Part shown: positions 34,044 to 42,240 of the stretch, one piece after another
Layout of the letters: each line of letters starts with the position of its first letter
Position numbering within the stretch: position 1 is the first letter of the stretch
The notes under the pieces: model-generated
Database searches by the model: none
The model's input: the letters and a program-made list of their open reading frames with translations, nothing else
Told to the model about the DNA's origin: nothing
Origin: Oscillospiraceae bacterium
GTDB taxonomy: Bacteria > Bacillota > Clostridia > Oscillospirales > Oscillospiraceae
Assembly: GCA_020025595.1 (NCBI GenBank)
Contig: JAHHRV010000005.1
Location: 62,001-126,000, forward strand
DNA: 64,000 bases
Reading direction: 5' to 3'
Program-made: the position numbers and the translations under genes

Positions 34044-34910
34044 TTATTTGTTTTCGGAATTTAACAGTGCCAGAAGCAGCTCCCGCAGCACCTTGCAGGC
34101 GGTGGCTGTGGACATACCGCTGCTGTCCAGCATGGGAGCCAGTTCGTTTACGTCTGCTGCCACCACATTGGCTCTGCAGACCGTGGTGATGGCATCCAGA
34201 AGCTGCAGGAAGGTAATGCCGCCGGCTTCCGGGGTGCCGGTGCCGGGGAATACGGAGCAGTCCAGACAGTCTAAGTCAATGGTAAAATAGACGGGGGTGT
34301 CGCTGGCACGAAGGGTTTCCACGACCTCGGTCAGACCTTCAAAGTTAAACTTGTGCATATCCGTGTGCTCATTTGCAAACCGGAATTCCTCCCGGTCGCC
34401 GCTGCGGATACAGAACTGATGGATTCTGCCGTCGCCCACCAGATCGTGGCACCGGCGCAGCACGCAGGCGTGGCTGAGTTCAGCCCCCAGATAGTCCTGC
34501 CGAAGGTCTGCGTGGGCATCAAAGTGGATGATGTGCAGATCCGGGTATTTTTTGAGCACCGCCCGGACAGAGCCCAGAGTCACCAGATGCTCGCCTCCCA
34601 GAAGCAGGGGGAACTTGCCGTCCTTCAGAATCTGAGCGGAGCGATCTTCAATGTCGGAAAGGGCGGATTCGGCGCTGCCGAAGCACAGCTCGATGTCGCC
34701 GCTGTCAAACACGTCGTAGTCAGAAAGGTCCCTGTCCTGATAGGGACTGTAGGTCTCCAGACCGAAGCTTTCGTGGCGCATGGCGGCGGAGCCGAACCGG
34801 GCACCGGGGCGGAAGCTGGTGGTGGAGTCGAAGGGAGCACCGAAGAGCACAATGCGGGAGTCCTCGTAGCTGCCCTCGCAGCCGATAAAGGTTTCGATAT
34901 TGGGATTCAT
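34044..34910 (-). CDS. speB: Agmatinase (ureohydrolase)
   Basis: 288 residues, arginase/agmatinase fold with the metal-binding motifs G-G-E-H, H-F-D-A-H-A-D and D-L-D-C-L-D. It hydrolyses agmatine to putrescine and urea with two Mn ions, continuing from SpeA. Its ATG overlaps the speE stop (ATGA). Arginine-derived specificity is inferred from the neighbouring decarboxylase. Confidence 0.93.
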   Translation of the reverse strand: MNPNIETFIGCEGSYEDSRIVLFGAPFDSTTSFRPGARFGSAAMRHESFGLETYSPYQDRDLSDYDVFDSGDIELCFGSAESALSDIEDRSAQILKDGKFPLLLGGEHLVTLGSVRAVLKKYPDLHIIHFDAHADLRQDYLGAELSHACVLRRCHDLVGDGRIHQFCIRSGDREEFRFANEHTDMHKFNFEGLTEVVETLRASDTPVYFTIDLDCLDCSVFPGTGTPEAGGITFLQLLDAITTVCRANVVAADVNELAPMLDSSGMSTATACKVLRELLLALLNSENK

Positions 34911-35761
34911 TTTTCTACCTCCTCCAGCATCCGCTCCAGAAATGCAGGCAGATAGAAAGCGCCCACGTGAAGCTTGGGTGTGTAGTAATCCGTGCGGAAA
35001 TGGTAATTAAGCCACCGATTGGGATCAAAATCATCGATGGGATGGTACTTCTTGCTGGCAAAGCCGAAGAGCCAGTAGCCGGCTGCGTAGGTGGGAATGT
35101 GGGCCTGATAGACCCGGCTGATGGGGAAGGTGGAGGCAATGCGCTGATGGCTGCGCTGCATGGCATCGGCGTCGTGGCTGAAGAAGGGGCTGCCCTGCTG
35201 ATTGACCATGATGCCGTCGTCCCGAAGGGCGTTAAAGCAGATGCCGTAGAATTCCCGGGTGAAGTAGCCCTCGTTGGGGCCGAAGGGGTCGTTGGAGTCC
35301 ACGATGATCAGATCGTACTGATTGGCCCGTCTGCGGATGAACCGCAGGGCATTGTCGTAGAAGATGTGCACCCGGCTGTCGTTTAACCGGCTGGCGTTTT
35401 CCGGCAGGTAGGCCCGGCAGGCTTCCAGAACCTCCGGATCCATTTCCACCAGATCAATCCGCTCCACCTGAGGGTAGCGGGCCAGTTCCTTCACAACGCC
35501 GCCGTCTCCGGCACCGATCACCAGAATGTCCTTCACATTGGGGTGCACGGACATGGGTACATGGGTGATCATCTCGTCGTAGATAAACTCGTCCCGCTCC
35601 GTGAGCATTACGCTGCCGTCCAGTGCCAGAACCCGTCCGAATTCCGGGGTTTCAAAAATGTCGATCTGCTGATAGTCGCTTTTCTTAGAAAACAGATGCC
35701 GGTTCACACGGATTCCGTGGCGCACATCCGGGGTGTGAAATTCGTCAAACCATAATTCCAT
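34907..35761 (-). CDS. speE: Spermidine synthase-like aminopropyltransferase
   Basis: 284 residues. The family motif V-I-G-A-G-D-G-G-V-V-K-E is near residues 80-91, and D-S-N-D-P-F near the catalytic aspartate (about 155). SpeE transfers aminopropyl from decarboxylated SAM to putrescine. No speD (SAM decarboxylase) is in the window, and the operon also carries the complete carboxyspermidine route. Either speD is elsewhere, or this protein has another acceptor or product. Start ATG 35761 follows AGGAGG, 11 bases after speA. Confidence 0.9.
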   Translation of the reverse strand: MELWFDEFHTPDVRHGIRVNRHLFSKKSDYQQIDIFETPEFGRVLALDGSVMLTERDEFIYDEMITHVPMSVHPNVKDILVIGAGDGGVVKELARYPQVERIDLVEMDPEVLEACRAYLPENASRLNDSRVHIFYDNALRFIRRRANQYDLIIVDSNDPFGPNEGYFTREFYGICFNALRDDGIMVNQQGSPFFSHDADAMQRSHQRIASTFPISRVYQAHIPTYAAGYWLFGFASKKYHPIDDFDPNRWLNYHFRTDYYTPKLHVGAFYLPAFLERMLEEVEK

Positions 35762-35772
35762 GGGCGTTCCTC

Positions 35773-37233
35773 CTATACAAGCACGTTCAGGTGGAGAATG
35801 TCAGGATCCTCGGGGCCTGTCATGGAGCAGCCCTTTTCCTTGGCATAGCGGATGTAGTCCAGAATCTCCCGGGTGATCCGCTCGCCGGGGGCCAGAATGG
35901 GGATTCCGGGAGGGTAGCACATGACAAACTCGCTGCAGACCATGCCCTCGGTCTGCTCAATGGGGATGCTCTTTTTGGCGGCGTAGAAGGCCTCCTGGGG
36001 GCTTGCAACCACCTCGGGGTCTATGTATTCCTGATTGAGAAGGCCTGCGGGGTCTTTGTGATGGCGGCGGCGGATCTCTGCCATGGCACTGACCAGACGC
36101 TCCAGTTCCTGAGGACGGTCGCCGATGGACAGATAGGCCAGAATGTTGCCGATATCGCCGAATTCAATCTGAATGTCGTATTCATCCCGGAGAATGTCAT
36201 AGACCTCGATGCCTGCAAGACCGATGTCCCGGGTGTGGACGCTGAGCTTGGTGGGGTCGAAGGCATAGATGGAATCGCCATTTACAAGCTCACTTCCGAA
36301 GGCGTAGTAGCCACCGATGGCGTTGATTTCCTCACGAGCGTAGTCGGCCATGTCCACCACCTTGCGGAACACTTCCTTGCCCCGCTGCACCAGATTCCGG
36401 CGGCTGATATCCAGACTGGACATGAGCAGGTAGCTGCCGGATGTGGTCTGGGTCAGGTTGATGATCTGCCGCACATAGCCCGGGTTCATCCGGGGGCCTA
36501 CCAGAAGCAGGCTGGACTGGGTCAGGCTGCCGCCGCTTTTGTGCATGGAAACTGCGGCCATATCTGCACCGGCTGCCATGGCAGACACGGGCATATTTTC
36601 TCCGAAATAGAAGTGGGTGCCGTGGGCCTCATCTGCAAGGCAGTACATACCTGCGTCGTGGGCCATTTTGACGATGGCACGCAGGTCGCTGCAGATGCCG
36701 TAGTAGGTGGGGTTGTTCACCAGAACTGCCACCGCATCGGGATGCTGCTGGATGGCCTTTGCCACCTGCTCCCGTTTCATGCCCAGAGAAATGCCCAGAC
36801 GGTGGTCCACTTCTGGATTTACATAAACCGGGATGGCACCGCACAGAACCAGAGCGTTGATGACGCTGCGGTGGACGTTGCGGGGCAGGATGATCTTGTC
36901 GCCCCGCTTGCAGGTGGAAAGCACCATGGTCTGCACGGAGCTGGTGGTGCCGCCCACCATCAGGAAGGCGTCTGCGGCACCGAAGGCATCAGCTGCCAGA
37001 ATTTCAGCTTCCCGAATTACGGAAATGGGATGGCACAGATTGTCCAGAGGTTTCATGCTGTTGACGTCCACTGCCACGCACTGCTGACCCAGAAATTCCG
37101 TCAGTTCCGGATTTCCTCTGCCGTGCTTGTGACCGGGAACGTCGAAGGGAACCACCCGCATATGGCGGAATTTCTGCAAAGCCTCATAGATGGGTGCTCT
37201 GATCTGATCCAGATTTGTATTTTTGTTTTCCAT
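35773..37233 (-). CDS. speA: Arginine/lysine/ornithine decarboxylase, fold I (SpeA-like)
   Basis: 486 residues, shorter than the inducible enterobacterial enzymes and typical for Gram-positive SpeA/YaaO-type enzymes. D201-E-A-H204 and the PLP lysine K232 in S-M-H-K-S-G-G are visible. With agmatinase downstream the substrate is most likely arginine, giving agmatine; lysine or ornithine is possible for the family. It is the first gene of a six-gene minus-strand operon. A terminator stands 40 bases before its start codon behind a ~365-base leader, so expression is probably attenuated. Confidence 0.92.
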   Translation of the reverse strand: MENKNTNLDQIRAPIYEALQKFRHMRVVPFDVPGHKHGRGNPELTEFLGQQCVAVDVNSMKPLDNLCHPISVIREAEILAADAFGAADAFLMVGGTTSSVQTMVLSTCKRGDKIILPRNVHRSVINALVLCGAIPVYVNPEVDHRLGISLGMKREQVAKAIQQHPDAVAVLVNNPTYYGICSDLRAIVKMAHDAGMYCLADEAHGTHFYFGENMPVSAMAAGADMAAVSMHKSGGSLTQSSLLLVGPRMNPGYVRQIINLTQTTSGSYLLMSSLDISRRNLVQRGKEVFRKVVDMADYAREEINAIGGYYAFGSELVNGDSIYAFDPTKLSVHTRDIGLAGIEVYDILRDEYDIQIEFGDIGNILAYLSIGDRPQELERLVSAMAEIRRRHHKDPAGLLNQEYIDPEVVASPQEAFYAAKKSIPIEQTEGMVCSEFVMCYPPGIPILAPGERITREILDYIRYAKEKGCSMTGPEDPDILHLNVLV

Positions 37234-37272
37234 TTTCGACCCTCTCTCTCATTGCCTATTGCCATAGAACGC

Positions 37273-37305
37273 AAAAAAGTGGTGTGCCGCAAAGCAGCAC
37301 ACCAC
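37273..37305 (-). terminator. Terminator/attenuator 5' of speA
   Basis: On the minus strand GTGGTGTGCTGC pairs with GCGGCACACCAC across TTT (one T-G pair), followed by six T (plus-strand A at 37273-37278). The position between the promoter and the first gene indicates conditional termination. Confidence 0.85.
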
Positions 37306-37670
37306 TCGTAAAGTCGATATGAATACACAAGTTCCCTAAAATTACGCACATAGGCGCAATACCGCAGAAAGCGGGGGATTTCCAGAATGACAATGTGTTT
37401 TCAATCACAATGGGATCAGAGTCTATATAGCAAAAAATACTTTTACTACTCTTATTGACCATTTCACAAGCATATGCCGCTAGGCACTGGTTTATAGTAA
37501 CCAACTTATAAAACTGAGCTTTTAACTCAATCAATAAGGCAACAGAAGTTGCCAACTGCGAAACCGCAGTTTTCGGCATTCGACCCGGCTGTCCGTATGG
37601 CCTTGGCCACATCACAAAGATGACATGGCGGTCGTAATTTGCTTTGGAAAGACTCTTTCCAAATGAGATT
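37306..37670 (-). promoter_or_regulatory. Structured leader of the polyamine operon, class unknown
   Basis: About 365 transcribed bases. Read on the minus strand it holds consecutive hairpins: TTGGAAA/TTTCCAA near the 5' end, AACTGCG/CGCAGTT, GGCAAC/GTTGCC, TGGTT/AACCA and CCGC/GCGG. A four-codon ORF (M-S-S-L, 37626-37612) overlaps by TGATG a 118-codon frame (37612-37256) that runs through the terminator; I doubt that the latter is a protein gene. No T-box or known riboswitch core was recognised. Sensing of arginine, a polyamine or SAM is possible but unproven. Confidence 0.5.
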
Positions 37671-37676
37671 GGTGGG

Positions 37677-37706
37677 ATTGTATCATGAAATGGGATTTGT
37701 TGTCAA
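37677..37706 (-). promoter_or_regulatory. Promoter of the polyamine operon
   Basis: On the minus strand TTGACA (37706-37701), an 18-base spacer and TACAAT (37682-37677) with TGA in front. Confidence 0.8.
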
Positions 37707-38001
37707 TAGGGAATATAAAAATTTTTGTAGAAGGAATGGTGCTTCATCTTACATCATTTCGTTTATGCTATCTATCCTTGCCATTTGATCGTTTTTGCAA
37801 TACTCAAAATGTTGGGAGAATTCGCATTTTTCTTAATCAAAAAGAACGAAATAGAGTGTTTGATCTATTCCAATTTTCCTAACCGTTAAAAAAATCAGAA
37901 TAAACCTAACAGATGATTTTCAAAAAACTTAATATTTACTTAAGTCAAGGTATGCTATACTTGCTGTATCTTGATAAAACAGAAAGAAGCTGTATTGTTA
38001 G
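37707..38001. other. AT-rich spacer
   Basis: About 295 AT-rich bases between divergent units. No gene or clear regulatory structure was seen apart from weak promoter-like sequence near 37945-37970. Confidence 0.4.
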
Positions 38002-38163
38002 AAACAAGTTAAGCGTATTATTCTATTTATCGTTGCATTGATAGTGGGCGGCGTTTTGGCAAAGCTGTTTTTATTTGAGGGTGCTACGCTCGGATGACTC
38101 CTGTTCATTGCTTCTTGTGCTGTATTAGGTCAGGTGTTTTACCAGATTGACAAGAGACTATAA
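38002..38163 (+). pseudogene. Small membrane-protein gene with an in-frame stop
   Basis: The frame reads K-R-I-I-L-F-I-V-A-L-I-V-G-G-V-L-A-K-L-F, meets TGA at 38095-38097, and continues in the same frame with L-L-F-I-A-S-C-A-V-L-G-Q-V-F-Y-Q to TAA at 38163. Two hydrophobic helices are recognisable. No start codon is left upstream. It is a point-mutated remnant; the family is unknown. Confidence 0.6.
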
Positions 38164-38330
38164 TCTGTCCGACTAATTCTGATTTGAACTACTCGATTTT
38201 ATCTACGATTATTAGATGCCGCAGGGCTTTCATAAAATCCTCCAAAACCGTTGATAACAAAGGGTTTTTCGCAAACAGCTCACCTTTTCCCTTTATACGG
38301 TTTCACCCCTGTTTATGCTTCCCTTGAAGG

Positions 38331-38355
38331 CTCATAAGGGCAAATACAAGGGAAA
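38331..38355 (+). repeat. 25-bp repeat, left copy (pair with 40986-41010)
   Basis: The copy at 38331-38355 and that at 40986-41010 share 23 of 25 bases (CTC[A/G]TAAGGGCAAA core). They flank the TnpV/triple-GNAT segment and lie in sequence typical of mobilisable clostridial elements. They may be element-internal repeats rather than ends. Between 38164 and 38442 no other gene was seen. Confidence 0.55.
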
Positions 38356-38442
38356 GAAAATCCCATAAAAAGTTATAACAGAGTGTGGCAATCGGCAGAT
38401 AAGTGGCATATGTGTGAATATATTATACTGGATGATTTTAGA

Positions 38443-38820
38443 ATGGACAAGTACAAGTACGATGAGAGCAATAGCCTATGGTACGAGCTGAAGGGAGACT
38501 ATTACTTCCCCTGCCTGTCCCTTCCGGAAAGTGAGAACAAGCCTATCGGGCTCTGTGGGCAGCGGCACAAGAGCTACTTGCAGGAGCACCGGAAGATCGT
38601 CTACACGCAGCTGCTGACCAGCGGTAGACTGAACAGCTATCTTGCCGAAATTGACCAGCAGGCCCAGGAGCGAATGGAAGTCCTGGTGGAGCAGATGAAG
38701 CAGGCACAGGGGATCACCGAACAGCTCAAGGCTGAAAATGCTATGGAGTGGGTCGGCAGAATGAATAACATCCGGGCGTGCGCCAGGGAGATCGTGAACG
38801 CAGAAATTATTTACGCATAA
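38443..38820 (+). CDS. tnpV: Transposon-encoded protein TnpV
   Basis: 125 residues from ATG 38443, with the typical order Y-D-E-S-N-x-L-W-Y-E-L, P-I-G-L-C-G-Q-R-H, L-T-S-G-R-L-N-S-Y-L and a conserved end, N-N-I-R-A-C-A-R-E-I-V. TnpV is a small protein of unknown role carried by Tn4451/4453-like mobilisable elements. No TnpX recombinase gene or relaxase is next to it, and the start lacks a good ribosome binding site; ATG 38410 is an in-frame alternative. It is probably a stranded part of a decayed element. Confidence 0.75.
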   Translation: MDKYKYDESNSLWYELKGDYYFPCLSLPESENKPIGLCGQRHKSYLQEHRKIVYTQLLTSGRLNSYLAEIDQQAQERMEVLVEQMKQAQGITEQLKAENAMEWVGRMNNIRACAREIVNAEIIYA

Positions 38821-38958
38821 CTATTTCCATGTGTGATCTTTCTGGATTACCCCTGATTTTTCTGTCAAAAGGCTTTTCTATGAATAATCCCACTCCTTTA
38901 CAAAACATGAATGCGCACAGTCTTTAAAAAATTGTTAGAAAATTTAGCAAAGTTATGA

Positions 38959-38964
38959 TATAAT
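38959..38964 (+). promoter_or_regulatory. Extended -10 of the triple-GNAT transcript
   Basis: TATAAT with TGA directly upstream (38956-38958). The -35 region is poor. The transcript would start near 38971, giving a leader of ~170 bases. Confidence 0.55.
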
Positions 38965-39070
38965 AATGAAAAATAAAGTATTATATATGTCAAGATAAAT
39001 TGAACACTCAGTGGTATCATCACTATTATAGGTGACTGAATACAAATCATTAAAGAAAGGTGTGGTTTTT

Positions 39071-39109
39071 ATGAAGATGAATCGTGTATGGAGGGTTCAC
39101 GCTTCCTAA
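39071..39109 (+). CDS. 12-codon leader peptide before the triple GNAT
   Basis: ATG 39071 follows AAAGGTG and encodes M-K-M-N-R-V-W-R-V-H-A-S, ending 30 bases before the triple-GNAT start. The codons for W-R-V form the left arm (39090-39097) of an 8-bp hairpin, so its translation would open that hairpin. The layout is like leader peptides of erm and cat genes. Confidence 0.6.
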   Translation: MKMNRVWRVHAS

Positions 39110-39132
39110 CCCTCCGAATATTATTTTGGAGG
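39090..39132 (+). promoter_or_regulatory. Mutually exclusive hairpins at the triple-GNAT ribosome binding site
   Basis: AACCCTCC (39108-39115) can pair with GGAGGGTT (39090-39097) or, through CCTCC, with the GGAGG Shine-Dalgarno (39128-39132) of the triple-GNAT gene. A ribosome on the leader ORF would decide between them. This is the hallmark of a translational attenuator. There is no T run, so a transcription terminator is less likely. Confidence 0.6.
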
Positions 39133-39139
39133 AAACAAA

Positions 39140-40540
39140 ATGAAAAACCAAATCAACATGGCAAACGGTTTATTAAAACCGCTTACCAAAGAAACTGTGG
39201 AACAGATTGCCCAATGGGAGTATGAAGCACCCTATAATGCTTACAGTTTCAAAGGCCATCACGACGAATATCTGCTGGACGAATCCACTTGGGGAACAGA
39301 GCAGTTCTGCCTGGTCGACGGAGGAATTATTGTGGGGCAGGTAGCTTGCCAATATGAAGGCACTGATCTTTGGGTGGGTTGGTCAATGACACCGCAGCTA
39401 TGCGGAAAAGGAAATGGCACAGCATTTGTAGCAAAGTGCGTCCAAGAACTTCGTCGTATCAAAGACCATTCTGGACGAATACTTCTTCGTGTATCTGCTC
39501 GAAACAAAAGAGCGATAAGAGCTTATCAAAAGGCGGGATTCCAGTATGTAGAAACCATACAGGATGAAATTGCTTTTTCGGATAACATGGAAGATTTTTG
39601 GGTAATGGCACTACCATCGCCGATAACCGTCCGTGAAGCAGTTTCAGAAACTGATGTTGCTGTCTTTTGGGAGCAGCTTCACGCCTATCACAAGCGGGAC
39701 ATCTTCTCTGATTCTGATATTGAGGAACTGGAATATTTTCTTAGTTCAGAGTATCACGATCACATGATGAAGATTTATAGAAGGCAGCAGGATCGTTGCT
39801 TCTTCCTGTTCTTCCAGCGGAACGGGCAGGATATTGGCTTTACCATGCCTGTGATCTTCACTTCCGAGGATGGCAAGTGCTTCATCATGGAATACTGTGT
39901 TTATCCAGAGTTCCGGGGAAATGGAACCGGCAAGGAATGTGCCAAGGCGCTTCTGAATTGGGCAAAAGAACACGGCGCATTATACGCAGAGCTGAACCAT
40001 GGCAGCAACGCACGACGGCGGCATTTCTGGGAAACTGTCGGTTTTATGGAAAATGGCGCTGACGAATGGGGCGAACCACTGATGATCCTGCCACCTAAAG
40101 AGAATGTTCCGATTACCATAGAAATCCTCTCTGATCCAGAGGACTGGCAACTCAAGAAGTTGGAAAACGGCTTTCTCAAGGAAATCGGAGAAACTCCGTC
40201 AACGGAGGAAAAGCAGGAAAAACTTGCCCAGGCAATCCGGGACAGCAAAATCACATTCTTTATGGCGAAGCGTGGTTATCGTGCAGTCGGAATGTGCAGT
40301 ATTGCAAGATGCTTCTCGACATTTGCTTGTGGCGATACCGGGGTTTTTGAGGACTTTTACATCGAACCCGCGTTCCGCAGAAAAGGCGTTGCCCGAAAGT
40401 TAGCACAGGCAGCACAGCAATGGGGCGTAGATAACGGCATTGCAAGCCTGACCGTCACCTGTGCTTCTTGTGATGAGAAAATGTATCAATCGCTTGGATT
40501 TGATACTCATTTAGGAAACACATTTGCATATCTGTGTTAA
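39140..40540 (+). CDS. Triple-domain GNAT acetyltransferase
   Basis: 466 residues containing three GNAT folds in a row: about 1-155 (C-G-K-G-N-G-T-A-F-V), 157-310 (F-R-G-N-G-T-G-K-E-C-A) and 322-466 (F-R-R-K-G-V-A-R-K-L-A). Each has its own acetyl-CoA loop and a C-terminal A-Y-Q-K-A-G-F, F-W-E-T-V-G-F or M-Y-Q-S-L-G-F motif. GNAT enzymes usually have one or two domains; three are rare. All three look catalytically intact at the pyrophosphate loop. It lies between TnpV and recombinase remnants and may be cargo. The leader peptide suggests induction by a translation inhibitor, which is inference. Confidence 0.88.
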   Translation: MKNQINMANGLLKPLTKETVEQIAQWEYEAPYNAYSFKGHHDEYLLDESTWGTEQFCLVDGGIIVGQVACQYEGTDLWVGWSMTPQLCGKGNGTAFVAKCVQELRRIKDHSGRILLRVSARNKRAIRAYQKAGFQYVETIQDEIAFSDNMEDFWVMALPSPITVREAVSETDVAVFWEQLHAYHKRDIFSDSDIEELEYFLSSEYHDHMMKIYRRQQDRCFFLFFQRNGQDIGFTMPVIFTSEDGKCFIMEYCVYPEFRGNGTGKECAKALLNWAKEHGALYAELNHGSNARRRHFWETVGFMENGADEWGEPLMILPPKENVPITIEILSDPEDWQLKKLENGFLKEIGETPSTEEKQEKLAQAIRDSKITFFMAKRGYRAVGMCSIARCFSTFACGDTGVFEDFYIEPAFRRKGVARKLAQAAQQWGVDNGIASLTVTCASCDEKMYQSLGFDTHLGNTFAYLC

Positions 40541-40656
40541 ATCATAGCGGGTTGCCACACTTTATCGGTATCGGAGCAAACCACTACTATCATTGAATGT
40601 TAACCCTATTCCAGCATTTCTAACAGTTAGATATATCAAAACTCATTATATGTAAT

Positions 40657-40696
40657 CCGTCGTGTATGGTTTTTCACCGTACACGGCGGTTTTTTG
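40657..40696 (+). terminator. Terminator after the triple GNAT
   Basis: A 14-bp stem with two T-G pairs (40657-40670 with 40676-40689) and seven T. Confidence 0.88.
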
Positions 40697-41310
40697 TCTA
40701 AGTTACCGCTCTTGGTCAAAGGACTTTTTCCGAGAGTGTTTTTGTTTGCCCTGCTGCTGAAGTTGTCGGAGTTTTTCTCTGACGCTTTCCTTTTCAGGAG
40801 GGCGGCAGGTTTTGCCCCCTGCAAGGGCGAAATACCCAGAGTACAAATCGAAGATTTGTGCGAGGGGTGTATTTCGCTCTCAAATGCCGAGGGCTTGAGA
40901 GAATATTACAAGGGAAGCGAAGCACAGCTCCGTAAAATCGCTGGATAAAGTAGTCGGCGGCGAACAAAAATTCCCCTTGTTTCGGCTCGTAAGGGCAAAA
41001 ACAAGGGAAAATACGTAAAATGTGCAGTTGTAAACGGCGAAAGCCCTTGCAAATACAGGGTTTTGAGAAGGATTGTTGGATAAATTTTGATTAGTCTAAC
41101 ACTTTGATATAAATTCCGTTATAGCATAGTACCTCCTGATTTGCATTAGTCAAAATCAAATTGCAGGGTATACTGAACGGCTCGCAGTTTTTGTTGATTC
41201 AGAACTCTGACCGTGAGGGCCAGCTCCCCAATCAGTCTGAAGCCTGCGCTGTAACCAATGTAAAATCCCCAAATCGCTGCGTGGTAAACTCGGTTACTCA
41301 ACGGTGTCGA
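40697..41310. other. Mobile-element debris without a supported gene
   Basis: Holds the right 25-bp repeat (40986-41010) and several short inverted repeats. An 84-codon frame (40694-40948) starts inside the terminator tail and is not convincing. On the minus strand 41352-41146 gives W-G-F-Y-I-G-Y-S-A-G-F, possibly the tail of an element-borne protein. Confidence 0.4.
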
Positions 41311-41509
41311 CAGGTACAGGGAATTGTAGCAGCAAAAGAAAAAGGGAAGCACCTTGGCAGGCCCAAAGCAATCTATCCGGAAAATTGGAATGAGGTATAT
41401 GAGAAGTGGCAGGCTGGAGAAGTCACGGCGGTTGCAGCCATAGCTGAACTGAGCCTGAAAAAAGCACGTTCTGTAAATTAGCTTCCTTAATGCATCATGG
41501 GGCTTAGAA
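41311..41509 (+). pseudogene. Serine recombinase (resolvase) C-terminal remnant with frameshift
   Basis: R-Q-V-Q-G-I-V-A-A-K-E-K-G-K-H-L-G-R-P-K is the linker and start of the helix-turn-helix of resolvase/invertase-type recombinases. After L-S-L-K-K a run of six A shifts the frame; the next frame continues the helix-turn-helix as S-T-F-C-K-L-A. The catalytic N-terminal domain is absent. It is a clear fragment of a transposon recombinase. Confidence 0.8.
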
Positions 41510-41608
41510 TCGTTGCACCCTATTCATAGCAGAATTAGAAACAGATATCAACGAATCTGATTAATCCGTATAACGAGAGGGCGACTGCATAGCAGCCGCC
41601 CTGTTCGT

Positions 41609-41914
41609 TTACGCTGTTTCATTAATTATGATGGGAGAATCGTTGATTGTCAGGTATTCATCACGCATCAAGTTCTCATCGATAATCAACGCTTGACAAC
41701 GACCACCCATTATATTTAGTACCTTAGCCGCATCCAATGCTTTTTTCTTTGCAATTGGATGGAGTACTTTGACCGTATTTCGCTCCAGTACTTCATTCTT
41801 GTTATTAATCTTGACAAGAGATACAGTGATCATCTTATGCTCTTTTTCCCCATCATAGGCATAACGTACTTCAATGCCAGATCTTACTGCAGGGGTTTTC
41901 TTCTTTCTTTTCAT
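41609..41914 (-). CDS. Small hypothetical protein
   Basis: 101 residues from ATG 41914 (upstream GGAG). It is basic at the N-terminus (M-K-R-K-K-K), then a compact alpha/beta protein with no recognised motif. It stands alone on the minus strand within the mobile-element debris. A hairpin at 41579-41601 lies just past its stop. Codon use looks normal, so it may be real. Confidence 0.5.
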   Translation of the reverse strand: MKRKKKTPAVRSGIEVRYAYDGEKEHKMITVSLVKINNKNEVLERNTVKVLHPIAKKKALDAAKVLNIMGGRCQALIIDENLMRDEYLTINDSPIIINETA

Positions 41915-42024
41915 CTCTTTGCTCCATTTCTGATTGATTGTTCTATCATACACGATTTTGATAGTAAAAATCAAGTGAAAGGATAACAATTTATAGGAAC
42001 ATGGGGGAGATGGCGAGAAAATAA

Positions 42025-42210
42025 GACTGTAATGATCCTTTTATTGATTGGTGGCTGAGATTTGATTTGTCAAGGGTAATCTCTGCAAAGCGTGCGCAAA
42101 TAATAAATATTCTTTTTCACTTTCTACAGATAACCTTAAAAGGGAAGTTGTTTGCGCCAGAAGTAGCACCAGAAAGATGGGTAAGTCTACTAAAAAAATA
42201 TGACGAATAA
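42025..42210 (+). pseudogene. C-terminal fragment of an unknown protein
   Basis: A 61-codon frame opens after a TAA and has no start codon. It reads D-P-F-I-D-W-W-L-R-F-D-L and ends A-P-E-R-W-V-S-L-L-K-K-Y-D-E. The composition is protein-like, so it is probably the 3' end of a gene cut by a deletion. I do not recognise the family. Confidence 0.4.
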
Positions 42211-42240
42211 TACCGATTTGCTTTTAAGGAGGAAAAAGGA

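Noticed and set aside
35791..37311. 506-codon plus-strand ORF opposite speA
   Set aside because: Antisense shadow of the decarboxylase gene; it also runs over the speA leader terminator.
37256..37612. 118-codon ORF in the speA leader as a protein gene
   Set aside because: It reads through an intrinsic terminator and serial hairpins and has no typical RBS apart from coupling to a four-codon ORF; a structured RNA explains the region better.
37306..37670. T-box riboswitch before speA
   Set aside because: The conserved T-box sequence (TGGNACCGCG-like) was not found before the terminator.
40694..40948. 84-codon plus-strand ORF
   Set aside because: It starts within the T run of a terminator and has no RBS; probably recurring non-coding sequence of a mobile element.
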